Source of the DNA: Cognatitamlana onchidii
GTDB lineage: Bacteria > Bacteroidota > Bacteroidia > Flavobacteriales > Flavobacteriaceae
Assembly: GCF_004804355.1 (NCBI RefSeq)
Contig: NZ_SRWZ01000003.1
Location: 124,001 to 188,000, forward strand
DNA length: 64,000 nucleotides
Direction of reading: 5' to 3'
Of this stretch, positions 8,643 through 17,371 are shown one piece after another. Position numbers and translations under genes: made by a program. Every line of letters begins with the position of its first letter. Positions within the stretch are counted from its first letter, which is position 1. The notes under the pieces are model-generated. The model searched no databases and was not told where the DNA came from. It saw only the letters and a program-made list of their open reading frames with translations.

Positions 8643-10595
8643 TTAGATGTTACCATAATTCTTTTCAACACTAGACTGCGTTAAGCCTTTAGCCTTTTTA
8701 TAGATTTGAACACGTTTGTCAAATTTTTCGTAACTAGAATTATTGGACTTATATTCTGGGATTAACCGTTTCATTTTCATAACAATATTATTGTTTTGAA
8801 AACGATTCGTGATACATAATTCTTCTATATCGGCCTTAACCTTGGCATGCTCTAATTCTCTTGTTTTGCTAATCATAATTTTTTTATGATATGTGGACAA
8901 TGTGTTTTCTCCATTAGCCAATAACTCTTCATATAGCTTTTCTCCTGGTCTCAATCCAGTTATTTTTATATCAATATCTTCTGGGTATCTTAACCCAGAC
9001 AGCTTAATCATGTTTTTCGCTAAATCAAATATTTTTACCGATTCGCCCATATCGAAAATAAATAATTCACCTCCTTTGCCCATAGTGCCTGCCTCCAAAA
9101 CTAACTGGCATGCCTCAGGTATGGTCATAAAGTACCTAGTAATATCCCTATGAGTTAATGTTAGTGGTCCTCCATTTTCAATTTGCTTTTTAAATAAAGG
9201 AATTACAGAGCCATTAGAACCTAAAACATTTCCAAATCTAGTCGTTATAAACTTGGTCTTACTCTCTTTTTGAAGACATGTGATATACATTTCAGCCATA
9301 CGCTTTGTTGCCCCCATAACGCTAGTTGGATTTACAGCTTTATCAGTAGAAACAAATACAAATTTCTTTATATTATATCTGGAGGCGGTATCGGCTAGCA
9401 ATTTAGTACCATTAACATTAATCTTAATAGCTTCATATGGCGTTTGTTCCATTAACGGCACATGTTTATATGCCGCAGCATGAAAGACCATACTTGGCTT
9501 GTAGTCTTGAAAAATAGCGTCAATTCTCAATCCATCTCTTATATCGGCAACAATAGCTTTGAAATTGAATTTTCCTGAGCGCTTTAAATCTTGTTGAACA
9601 TCATACAAAGGAGATTCTGCTTGATCAACTAATATGAGTTGCTTAACATCTAAATTGGATAATTGTTTTACAATTTCACTTCCTATGGAGCCTGCAGCAC
9701 CTGTTACTAGTATTGTTTCTCCTCTAAATTCATTATACAAGTTAGGATTGTCTATCTCAATGGGTGCTCTGCCTAATAAATCTTCAATCTGAACATTTTT
9801 TATTTGTTTAGTATTCAATTCGCCCTGCACCCATTCCTCTACAGGCGGTATCTTGGTAATTTTTATATTACTTCCTTCTAATAAATCAACTAGACTCAAT
9901 AATCGTTCTGGAGCTAATGTTTGAGTTGCTACAATAATTTCTTCTAGTTTATTTTTGATGGCAAACTCCAATGAAATCTGTTTGCTACTTAAAATAGAAA
10001 GACCATTTATTTTTTTTCCTTTTTTTAATGGGTTGTCGTCAATAAAGCCCACAACATCATAAGCCAAATTAGTATTGTTAATAAGGGCATTGTAAGTAAT
10101 TATTCCTGAGTCTGCTGCACCGTAAATCAAAACGCGTTTCACAGCATTAATTTTACATTTTAAATGCTTGTAAATCATTTTAAAAGCAAGTCTACTTGCG
10201 CTAAGCAAAACAAAACTCAACAAAGCATGCATAATAAGAATAGAAAGCGGAATAGTAAAACTAGGCACAACATTAAATATTCTATTTAATAGTACAAACA
10301 GGGTACATAATATAGTCATCAAGCCGACCGCTTTAAATAGATTTACAACATCTGTAAATCCAGTATGTCTTATAACACTTTTAAAAGAGCCAATTAAAAG
10401 AAAACTAAACGAAGCAATTACCATAAGAAACGGTATTTGCAATATAAAATGGGTCAACTCAAAATTTAAAGTAAAATTAAACCTTATTAAATATGCAAGT
10501 AAAAAAGTAAATATTATAATATTTAAATCTATCGCAAAAACAAGCCATTTGGAGGCGTATTTTTGCGTTATAAGTGTAAAGTACTTGTTCATCAT
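8643..10595 (-). CDS. membrane NDP-sugar 4,6-dehydratase (CapD/PglF/WbpM type)
   Basis: This 650-residue enzyme has four to five N-terminal membrane helices (residues about 15-140), a CoA-binding-like Rossmann domain (VLIYGAADSGIITYNAL) and a C-terminal catalytic SDR domain starting at TGAAGSIGSE (about 297). HAAAYKHVPLMEQTPYEA, VSTDKAVNPTSVMGATKR and RPGEKLYEELLA match UDP-GlcNAc 4,6-dehydratases such as PglF and WbpM, including Met in place of the SDR catalytic Tyr. The adjacent upstream DegT/PglE-like aminotransferase (ATGA overlap) would convert the 4-keto-6-deoxy product into a 4-amino sugar. The second ATG at 10592 is an alternative start. C-terminal residues about 600-650 extend beyond the usual domain and are of unknown role. 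Confidence 0.93.
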   Translation of the reverse strand: MMNKYFTLITQKYASKWLVFAIDLNIIIFTFLLAYLIRFNFTLNFELTHFILQIPFLMVIASFSFLLIGSFKSVIRHTGFTDVVNLFKAVGLMTILCTLFVLLNRIFNVVPSFTIPLSILIMHALLSFVLLSASRLAFKMIYKHLKCKINAVKRVLIYGAADSGIITYNALINNTNLAYDVVGFIDDNPLKKGKKINGLSILSSKQISLEFAIKNKLEEIIVATQTLAPERLLSLVDLLEGSNIKITKIPPVEEWVQGELNTKQIKNVQIEDLLGRAPIEIDNPNLYNEFRGETILVTGAAGSIGSEIVKQLSNLDVKQLILVDQAESPLYDVQQDLKRSGKFNFKAIVADIRDGLRIDAIFQDYKPSMVFHAAAYKHVPLMEQTPYEAIKINVNGTKLLADTASRYNIKKFVFVSTDKAVNPTSVMGATKRMAEMYITCLQKESKTKFITTRFGNVLGSNGSVIPLFKKQIENGGPLTLTHRDITRYFMTIPEACQLVLEAGTMGKGGELFIFDMGESVKIFDLAKNMIKLSGLRYPEDIDIKITGLRPGEKLYEELLANGENTLSTYHKKIMISKTRELEHAKVKADIEELCITNRFQNNNIVMKMKRLIPEYKSNNSSYEKFDKRVQIYKKAKGLTQSSVEKNYGNI

Positions 10596-11722
10596 AAATT
10601 TGAGGTTTTTCTTATTAAATCAACAATTCTTTGAAGTTGATTCTCTGTTAAATTAGAACCACTAGGCAAACAAAGTCCTTTTTCAAACAAATCTGCTGAA
10701 ACATCATTAGTATAACTGGTATTGTCTTTAAAAACAGGTTGCATGTGCATGGGTTTCCATAAAGGCCTGGACTCAATCTCATCTTGTTGTAATAGTAAAC
10801 GAATCTGCTCTCTTTGTTCAAAGGACTCAGTGAGGATACAAGTAATCCACCTATTAGAGAACATGCCATTTGGCTCATCTAAAAACCTTATGGATGATAT
10901 ATCGGATAAAGCTGCTTTATAAAACTCATAATTAAATCTTCTTGCCTCAACTCTTTTACCTAAAACCTCCATTTGCCCTCTTCCAATGCCTGCTAAAACA
11001 TTGCTAAGTCTATAATTGTAACCAATATTAGTATGTTGATAATGAGCAGCCTTATCGCGCGCTTGCGTAGCTAAAAACACAGCTCTGTCTTTATCGTTTT
11101 CATTATGTGCTATAAGTGCACCTCCTCCAGAGGTTGTAATAATTTTATTTCCATTAAAGGATAAAACACCATATTTTGATAAGGTTCCACAGGCTTTCCC
11201 AAAATAAGTGCTGCCTAAAGCTTCAGCACTATCCTCTATTACTGGTATATTATACTTAGCCGATAAAGCATTTATCTCTTTAACCTTGTAAGGCATTCCG
11301 TATAAGTGAACAGCTATTATAGCTTTTGGTTTTTTATGATTTTCAATTCGATCCTTTATCGCTAACTCAAGCAGTTCTGGACATATATTCCAGGTGTCTT
11401 TTTCACTATCAATAAATATTGGTTTAGCTCCAAGATATGTAATTGGATTAGCCGAAGCAGAAAATGTAAAACTTTGGCATAAAACTTCATCGCCTCGCGA
11501 AACACCGCATAGCTCCAGTGCTAAATGTATAGAAGCTGTTCCCGAACTTAGCGCGGCTACATGCGCTCCTTCTCCTAAAAACCTTTCTAAATCTTGCTCA
11601 AAACCGATAACATTGGGGCCTAAAGGAGCAATCCAATTTGTATCAAAAGCTTCATTTACAAATTTTTGTTCTGAACCTCCCATGTGAGGAGATGATAAGT
11701 ATATCTTAGTTTTCGTTAGCAT
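10592..11722 (-). CDS. DegT/DnrJ/EryC1/StrS PLP aminotransferase (PglE-like)
   Basis: This 376-residue PLP-dependent sugar aminotransferase has the family features: SSGTASIHLAL for phosphate binding, VIEDSAEALGSTY with the PLP-stacking and Asp residues, and the Schiff-base lysine K193 in SFNGNKIITTSGGGAL. The N-terminal LSSPHMGGSE resembles PglE, which aminates UDP-4-keto-6-deoxy-GlcNAc on the way to UDP-diacetylbacillosamine. Gene order supports this: it is the first gene of the operon, overlapping the dehydratase gene by 4 bp (ATGA). No PglD-type N-acetyltransferase is seen beside it, so the product may stay a free amine or be acylated by an enzyme elsewhere. Substrate identity is inferred from context. 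Confidence 0.92.
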   Translation of the reverse strand: MLTKTKIYLSSPHMGGSEQKFVNEAFDTNWIAPLGPNVIGFEQDLERFLGEGAHVAALSSGTASIHLALELCGVSRGDEVLCQSFTFSASANPITYLGAKPIFIDSEKDTWNICPELLELAIKDRIENHKKPKAIIAVHLYGMPYKVKEINALSAKYNIPVIEDSAEALGSTYFGKACGTLSKYGVLSFNGNKIITTSGGGALIAHNENDKDRAVFLATQARDKAAHYQHTNIGYNYRLSNVLAGIGRGQMEVLGKRVEARRFNYEFYKAALSDISSIRFLDEPNGMFSNRWITCILTESFEQREQIRLLLQQDEIESRPLWKPMHMQPVFKDNTSYTNDVSADLFEKGLCLPSGSNLTENQLQRIVDLIRKTSNL

Positions 11723-12512
11723 TAGTTTTTGTTACTTTACGACATGACCCATCTGTCGAGTTCTTTCACTCAATCCTAGATTTATCAAAATATCTTTGGT
11801 AATTTTATTTTTCCCTCTAAACATAAAACAAAATCAATTGCTTTTTATAACAAATACCCATATCTAACCTTTAAAAAAACGATATCAACAATCTTGATAT
11901 AATTTGAGAGTTTTAAATAATTTTTAAAGCTTAAATACAATTAAATTAATATGCTATTAATCAATTCAATTTTGTTTTCACCCTGTAAATTTAATAATTG
12001 TTTTAATCCATGAGATCTTCTTAACTTATAATTCGCTAAAAGCATGGTTAAATTCGGTTAAATACATGCCATATTTTGCATAAAGGTAAAAAAGACCGAT
12101 AATCGAAATTTACTAAGGCATATTAAATACACTGGTTAAGTATGTGCTTCGCACTATTTGGGTGAATTGTAAGGGAGCTATCTTTAAGGTTGTTAATTGT
12201 TTTATTCGGCTCTGCATAAAGTTATAATCTTATAAGTAATGAAATTTTGAAAGTCAAAAAAACATAAAACATTGATTATGTGATTTTTAAATAAAGTTAT
12301 ATTATTGATTTATTCACATAAAAGTTAATTGTGCAATAATGACATTTATACAACAATACTTGCTGAAGCAAGACATACATTTTATCGACACTTCTTGCAA
12401 TACCCTCAAGTTTATCGGTAAAAACAAAAACTTAGTATATATCCTTGATTTTTTACAATTTAATTTCACATATTTGCGAAACGATTAAAACTACTACTAA
12501 TAATACCTGCTC
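11723..12512. other. 790-bp divergent regulatory region between two capsule operons
   Basis: No convincing gene is present. The region is strongly AT-rich and separates the leftward DegT-CapD-Wza-Wzc operon from the rightward 12513-29293 operon, so it should hold promoters for both. A promoter candidate lies at 12445-12476. On the minus strand a 30-codon reading frame (11732-11824, starting MFRGKNKITKD) ends 9 bp before the DegT ATG; it resembles nothing I know and may be chance or a leader peptide. No tRNA, CRISPR or transposon end was found. The length is exceptional for this window and could accommodate a long 5' UTR. Confidence 0.6.
12445..12476 (+). promoter_or_regulatory. candidate promoter of the large EPS operon
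   Basis: TTG (12445-12447) is followed after 21 bp by CATATTTG (12469-12476), one base off the Bacteroidetes -7 consensus TAnnTTTG; spacing is compatible with the -33/-7 pair. The ATG of the first gene is at 12513, implying a leader of about 30 nt. Confidence 0.45.
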
Positions 12513-13565
12513 ATGGCTTTTCAAAACGAAAAAAATCATAATAAGAAAGTTCTTGTTACAGGTGCAGCGGGCTTCATAGGGTTTTATGTTACTAGGCTTT
12601 TATTAAAACAAGGCTTTAAAGTTGTAGGCCTCGATAACCTCAATGATTATTATGACGTAAACTTGAAACTTGCTAGACTGAAAGAATTAGGGGTTATTGA
12701 TAATACTGTTGCTTTTAATCAGGTATATAAAAGTGCTAGTTATTCCAATTTTTCATTTGTAAAAATGAATTTGGACAATCGCACAACACTCCCGCAACTG
12801 TTTAAAGATAAAAATTTTGATATTGTTTGTAATCTTGCTGCTCAAGCGGGTGTAAGATATAGCCTGGAGAACCCTGAGCCTTATGTTGATTCGAATGTTG
12901 TTGGTTTTTTGAATTTACTTGAATGTTGCAGACACTTTAATATAAAGCATCTAGTTTATGCCAGTAGTTCAAGTGTATATGGATTGAATAAGAACGTACC
13001 TTTTTCCACTAAAGATAATGTAGATAATCCGATAAGTTTGTATGCTGCAACAAAAAAGAGTAATGAACTCATGGCCCACACGTACAGTCACCTATTTAAT
13101 ATCCCAACAACGGGTCTACGCTTTTTTACCGTATACGGACCCTGGGGAAGACCAGATATGGCTATGTTTTTGTTTACCGATGCCATTGTGAAAAACAAAA
13201 CTATTAAAGTTTATAACTACGGAAATATGGAACGTGACTTTACTTATATTGACGATATTGCAGAAGGTATTGTTCGCGTTATTAATACACCCGTTATGCT
13301 AAGGCGGGATAGAAAAGAAATTTATAAGATTTATAATATAGGAAATAATAAGTCGGTAAAATTACTTGATTTTATTAAGCAGATAGAGTTAAATTTAGGT
13401 AAGGAAGCTAAGAAGAGTATGCTTCCAATTCAACCTGGGGATGTTGAGCGTACATGGGCTAATGTCGATGACTTGATAAGAGATTATGATTACCACCCAG
13501 ACACATCTATAGAGGAAGGCGTAAAGAAGTTTATAGATTGGTATAAGGGCTATTACACAGTTTAA
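12513..13565 (+). CDS. UDP-glucuronate 4-epimerase-like NAD-dependent epimerase
   Basis: This 350-residue extended SDR epimerase has the NAD loop VTGAAGFIG, the sequence LDNLNDYYDVNLKLARL characteristic of the UDP-glucuronate 4-epimerase (LspL/CapI) group, NLAAQAGVRYS, the SDR Ser/Tyr/Lys set in YASSSSVYG and YAATKKSNE, and FFTVYGPWGRPDMA. It should interconvert UDP-GlcA and UDP-GalA, using the product of the UDP-glucose dehydrogenase two genes downstream. It is the first gene of the long plus-strand operon, 119 bp before the next gene. An insertion around residues 65-80 (NTVAFNQVYKSASYS) is usual in this group. Epimerase class is confident; the exact uronate is inferred. Confidence 0.87.
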   Translation: MAFQNEKNHNKKVLVTGAAGFIGFYVTRLLLKQGFKVVGLDNLNDYYDVNLKLARLKELGVIDNTVAFNQVYKSASYSNFSFVKMNLDNRTTLPQLFKDKNFDIVCNLAAQAGVRYSLENPEPYVDSNVVGFLNLLECCRHFNIKHLVYASSSSVYGLNKNVPFSTKDNVDNPISLYAATKKSNELMAHTYSHLFNIPTTGLRFFTVYGPWGRPDMAMFLFTDAIVKNKTIKVYNYGNMERDFTYIDDIAEGIVRVINTPVMLRRDRKEIYKIYNIGNNKSVKLLDFIKQIELNLGKEAKKSMLPIQPGDVERTWANVDDLIRDYDYHPDTSIEEGVKKFIDWYKGYYTV

Positions 13566-13684
13566 TTTTATAATAGCGCGAAATGATCTTTATCGTTCAA
13601 AACATTCATTTAGTATAATAAAATATGGTTTTAAGCAATTATTTTTAATATTTGCAGAAGCTATTATGAATAAACCCCAATTAA

Positions 13685-14668
13685 ATGTTCGAACATCTAC
13701 AAAATAAGACTGTACTGGTTACAGGAGGTGCCGGTTTTATAGGTTCAAATCTTTGTGAAACATTACTTGTTAATAAAGTTAAAACGGTTTGTCTAGATAA
13801 TTTCTCCACAGGTAAGAGAGAAAACATACTACCTTTTCTTGATGATAATAATTTTAAACTGATAGAGGGTGATATTAGAAATCTAAAAGACTGTCATGAA
13901 GCATGTAACGATGTGGATTATGTTTTGCATGAAGCTGCCTTGGGGTCTGTCCCAAGATCGATTAAAGACCCGATAACAACAAATGATGTTAATGTTTCTG
14001 GGTTTTTAAACATGTTGGTGGCCGCTCGTGATGCTGGTGTAAAGCGCTTTGTGTATGCTGCTAGTTCTTCAACATATGGCGATCATGAAGCCTTACCCAA
14101 GGTCGAAGAAGTTATTGGAAAACCACTTTCTCCATATGCGATTACAAAATATGTAAATGAACTTTATGCTGATATATTTCAAAAAACCTATGGGTTAGAT
14201 ACCATTGGTTTGCGCTATTTTAATGTATTTGGTCGTCGACAAGATCCAAACGGGGCTTATGCGGCTGTTATTCCTCTTTTTGTTAAACAGCTTATAAATC
14301 ATAAGTCACCGATTATAAACGGTGATGGTAGTTATTCTCGGGATTTTACGTATATAGATAATGTGGTTCAAATGAACATACTTGCCTTAACAACAGAAAA
14401 TCAAGAAGCATTAAATACAGTATATAACGTGGCCTATGGAGAAAGAACGACATTATTAGATTTAACAGATTCTCTTAAAAAACATCTTTCTAACTTTGAT
14501 GAATCCATTCAAGGAATCTCGATTAAACATCGTGACAATAGAGTTGGCGATATCCCCCATTCATTAGCATCAATTGACAAAGCAAAAAAATTATTGAACT
14601 ACAACCCTAAATACAATATTGATAAAGGCTTAGAAGAAGCTATTAGCTGGTATTGGAAACACTTATAG
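13685..14668 (+). CDS. wbpP: UDP-N-acetylglucosamine 4-epimerase, WbpP/TviC type
   Basis: This 327-residue SDR is strikingly like WbpP of Pseudomonas and TviC of the Vi capsule. Shared motifs are [96 protein letters not shown] and [13 protein letters not shown]. It should interconvert UDP-GlcNAc and UDP-GalNAc. The WbpO-like dehydrogenase two genes later would oxidise UDP-GalNAc to UDP-GalNAcA, the same pair as in Vi antigen and Pseudomonas O6 synthesis. It lies 7 bp before the UDP-glucose dehydrogenase gene. The ATG at 13685 gives a normal N-terminus. Confidence 0.92.
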   Translation: MFEHLQNKTVLVTGGAGFIGSNLCETLLVNKVKTVCLDNFSTGKRENILPFLDDNNFKLIEGDIRNLKDCHEACNDVDYVLHEAALGSVPRSIKDPITTNDVNVSGFLNMLVAARDAGVKRFVYAASSSTYGDHEALPKVEEVIGKPLSPYAITKYVNELYADIFQKTYGLDTIGLRYFNVFGRRQDPNGAYAAVIPLFVKQLINHKSPIINGDGSYSRDFTYIDNVVQMNILALTTENQEALNTVYNVAYGERTTLLDLTDSLKKHLSNFDESIQGISIKHRDNRVGDIPHSLASIDKAKKLLNYNPKYNIDKGLEEAISWYWKHL

Positions 14669-14675
14669 AAAAAAA

Positions 14676-16055
14676 ATGGAAATAACCAAAATATGCTGTA
14701 TCGGTGCTGGTTACGTTGGTGGTCCTACTATGGCTGTTATTGCAAAAAAAAATCCAAACATAAAAGTAACCATTGTAGATATAAACCAAAAAAGAATAGA
14801 TGCATGGAATGATTCAGACGCTTCTAAATTGCCAATTTACGAGCCTGGTTTAGCTGAAATAGTTAAAGAAACCAGAGGTAAAAACTTGTTTTTTTCTACT
14901 AATATAGATCAGGCAATTAATGAATCTGAAATGATCTTTATATCTGTAAACACACCTACCAAAACCTATGGAAAAGGAAAAGGTATGGCAGCAGATTTAA
15001 AATATGTTGAACTTTGTGCAAGAAACATCGCCGATGTTGCAAAGTCTGATAAGATAGTCGTTGAAAAATCCACATTACCTGTTAGAACCGCGCAGGCTAT
15101 AAAAAGTATCTTAGATAATACGGGAAGCGATGTGAAGTTTGATATATTATCGAATCCAGAATTTTTAGCAGAAGGAACTGCCATAAATGACTTATTAAAC
15201 CCTGACCGGGTACTCATTGGTGGAGAGTCTGAAGAGGCTATAGAGCATTTAGCAACTATATATGGTAGTTGGGTAGCTCAAGAGAAGATTTTAAGGACGA
15301 ATGTTTGGTCCTCCGAGTTATCCAAACTTACTGCAAACGCTTTTTTAGCACAACGTATTTCTTCAATCAATGCGATATCAGAATTATGTGAAAAGACAGA
15401 AGCCAATGTTAATGAAGTAGCAAAAGCCATTGGGATGGATTCTAGAATTGGTTCTAAATTCCTAAAAGCATCAGTTGGTTTTGGTGGCTCTTGCTTTCAA
15501 AAAGACATATTGAATCTAGTATACATTGCTAGAAGTTATAATTTGGAGGAGGTGGCAGATTATTGGGAACAGGTTATAACACTAAACGATCATCAAAAAA
15601 AACGTTTTGCAGATAATCTAATTAGTACGCTCTATAATACCGTCTCAGGAAAAAAAATTGGATTTTTAGGCTGGGCTTTTAAAAAAGACACAAACGATAC
15701 TAGAGAATCCGCAGCCATATATGTTGCAGATTACCTTTTGAACGAACAAGCAATTATTACGGTCTATGATCCTAAAGTTTCGAATGAAAAAATACAACAA
15801 GATTTGAATTATTTGAACACAAGATCTGAAGCGGAAAACAGCAAATTGATTCGAGCCGCTGAAACACCCTATGAAGCTTTAAAAGATGTTCATGCTGTGG
15901 CTATAATGACAGAATGGGATGAATTTAAACGCTATGATTGGAAAAAAATATACAAAGAAATGAAAAAGCCTGCTTTTATTTTTGATGGTAGAAATATTCT
16001 GGATAAATCAGAAATGCAAAAAATAGGCTTTAAATATGCTTCAATTGGACAATAA
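14676..16055 (+). CDS. ugd: UDP-glucose 6-dehydrogenase, animal-type
   Basis: This 459-residue enzyme makes UDP-glucuronate from UDP-glucose with 2 NAD+. It starts with [13 protein letters not shown], then [10 protein letters not shown]-like [70 protein letters not shown], the catalytic Cys273 in [10 protein letters not shown], and [14 protein letters not shown]. These blocks match animal UGDH far more closely than the shorter bacterial Ugd/KfiD type. The length also fits, lacking only the animal C-terminal tail. Its product feeds the 4-epimerase at 12513. Gaps of 7 and 6 bp on either side place it in the operon. Assignment is very secure; the closeness to eukaryotic enzymes is noted separately. 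Confidence 0.95.
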   Translation: MEITKICCIGAGYVGGPTMAVIAKKNPNIKVTIVDINQKRIDAWNDSDASKLPIYEPGLAEIVKETRGKNLFFSTNIDQAINESEMIFISVNTPTKTYGKGKGMAADLKYVELCARNIADVAKSDKIVVEKSTLPVRTAQAIKSILDNTGSDVKFDILSNPEFLAEGTAINDLLNPDRVLIGGESEEAIEHLATIYGSWVAQEKILRTNVWSSELSKLTANAFLAQRISSINAISELCEKTEANVNEVAKAIGMDSRIGSKFLKASVGFGGSCFQKDILNLVYIARSYNLEEVADYWEQVITLNDHQKKRFADNLISTLYNTVSGKKIGFLGWAFKKDTNDTRESAAIYVADYLLNEQAIITVYDPKVSNEKIQQDLNYLNTRSEAENSKLIRAAETPYEALKDVHAVAIMTEWDEFKRYDWKKIYKEMKKPAFIFDGRNILDKSEMQKIGFKYASIGQ

Positions 16056-16061
16056 AATACC

Positions 16062-17342
16062 ATGGAAATAAAAAAAATAACTATTATAGGCTTAGGGTAT
16101 GTAGGCTTGCCTTTGGCTCGTTTGTTCGCTACAAAATATGCAGTAGTTGGTTTCGATATTAATGAAAAGAGAATTAGTGAATTACAACAAGGTAAAGACA
16201 CGACGTTGGAGGTTGAAGATGACGTTTTAAAGGCTGTATTAAAAGATACTGACGATTCTAATAAAGGTTTGTATTGTTCGTCTAATATCCAAGATATCAA
16301 GGATTCTAACTGCTATATTATTACGGTGCCAACGCCCATAGATAAAAATAATAGACCAGATTTAACACCGTTGTATAAATCGAGCGAGACTGTTGGAAAA
16401 GTTCTGAAAAAAGGAGATATCGTAATTTACGAATCTACCGTTTATCCTGGGGTAACAGAAGATGAGTGCGTACCTATTTTAGAAAAAACAAGCGGACTTA
16501 AATTTAATACAGATTTTTATGCAGGTTACTCTCCAGAACGAATTAATCCAGGCGATAAACTACATACTGTAGAAAAAATACTAAAAGTAACAGCTGGTTC
16601 CACTCCTGATATTGGTAAGAAGGTGGATGCTTTATATAATAGTGTGATAGAAGCAGGCACTCACCTTGCTCCTACTATAAAGGTTGCCGAAGCAGCTAAA
16701 GTTATTGAAAACTCACAACGCGATATTAATATTGCCTTTGTTAACGAATTGGCTAAAATTTTTAATCTTTTAGAAATAGATACACATGCTGTACTGGAGG
16801 CAGCGGCAACAAAGTGGAATTTTTTACCATTTAAGCCAGGTCTTGTAGGTGGGCATTGCATTGGTGTAGATCCTTATTATTTAGCGCAAAAAGCTCAGGA
16901 AGTTGGATACCACCCTGAAATAATCCTTGCTGGAAGACGTGTTAATGATGGTATGGGGCAATATGTGGCATCCGAGGTGATTAAATTAATGATTCGAAAT
17001 GACATCCAAATAAAGAATGCTAATATTTTAGTGCTTGGGGTAACGTTTAAGGAGAATTGTCCCGATGTTAGAAATACTAAGGCTGTTGATGTTATTAATC
17101 AACTTAAATCCTATGGAACTAATGTAACGATTTATGATCCATGGGCTAACTCTGTTGAAGTTGAACATGAGTATGGCTTATCAACTCTCAATGTATTACC
17201 AAACAGCAAGTTTGATGCTGTCGTACTTATTGTTTCCCATAAGGAGTTTTTAGATGAAAATTTAGAATCCGTATTAAATCCTAATGGCGTTTTATATGAT
17301 GTTAAAGGTGTTCTTAGTGGAGTAATAAATGGAAGATTGTAA
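16062..17342 (+). CDS. wbpO: UDP-N-acetyl-galactosamine/glucosamine 6-dehydrogenase, WbpO/TviB type
   Basis: This 426-residue nucleotide-sugar dehydrogenase has IIGLGYVGLPLARLFA, ITVPTPIDKNNRPDLTPL, YESTVYPGVTED, AGYSPERINPGDK, AEAAKVIENSQRDINIAF and the catalytic Cys266 in LVGGHCIGVDPYYLA. These are hallmarks of the WbpO/TviB (Vi polysaccharide VipA) family rather than of UDP-glucose dehydrogenase. With WbpP at 13685 the expected product is UDP-GalNAcA. The gene follows the animal-type dehydrogenase after 6 bp, so the operon encodes two different dehydrogenases for two uronic acids. The flippase gene follows 29 bp later. Confidence 0.92.
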   Translation: MEIKKITIIGLGYVGLPLARLFATKYAVVGFDINEKRISELQQGKDTTLEVEDDVLKAVLKDTDDSNKGLYCSSNIQDIKDSNCYIITVPTPIDKNNRPDLTPLYKSSETVGKVLKKGDIVIYESTVYPGVTEDECVPILEKTSGLKFNTDFYAGYSPERINPGDKLHTVEKILKVTAGSTPDIGKKVDALYNSVIEAGTHLAPTIKVAEAAKVIENSQRDINIAFVNELAKIFNLLEIDTHAVLEAAATKWNFLPFKPGLVGGHCIGVDPYYLAQKAQEVGYHPEIILAGRRVNDGMGQYVASEVIKLMIRNDIQIKNANILVLGVTFKENCPDVRNTKAVDVINQLKSYGTNVTIYDPWANSVEVEHEYGLSTLNVLPNSKFDAVVLIVSHKEFLDENLESVLNPNGVLYDVKGVLSGVINGRL

Positions 17343-17371
17343 TAAATAATTTTAACTAAAAATCAGCTATC

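Noticed and set aside
11732-11824. 30-codon minus-strand frame before the DegT gene
   Set aside because: No recognisable similarity and length is within chance; kept only as a remark on the spacer.
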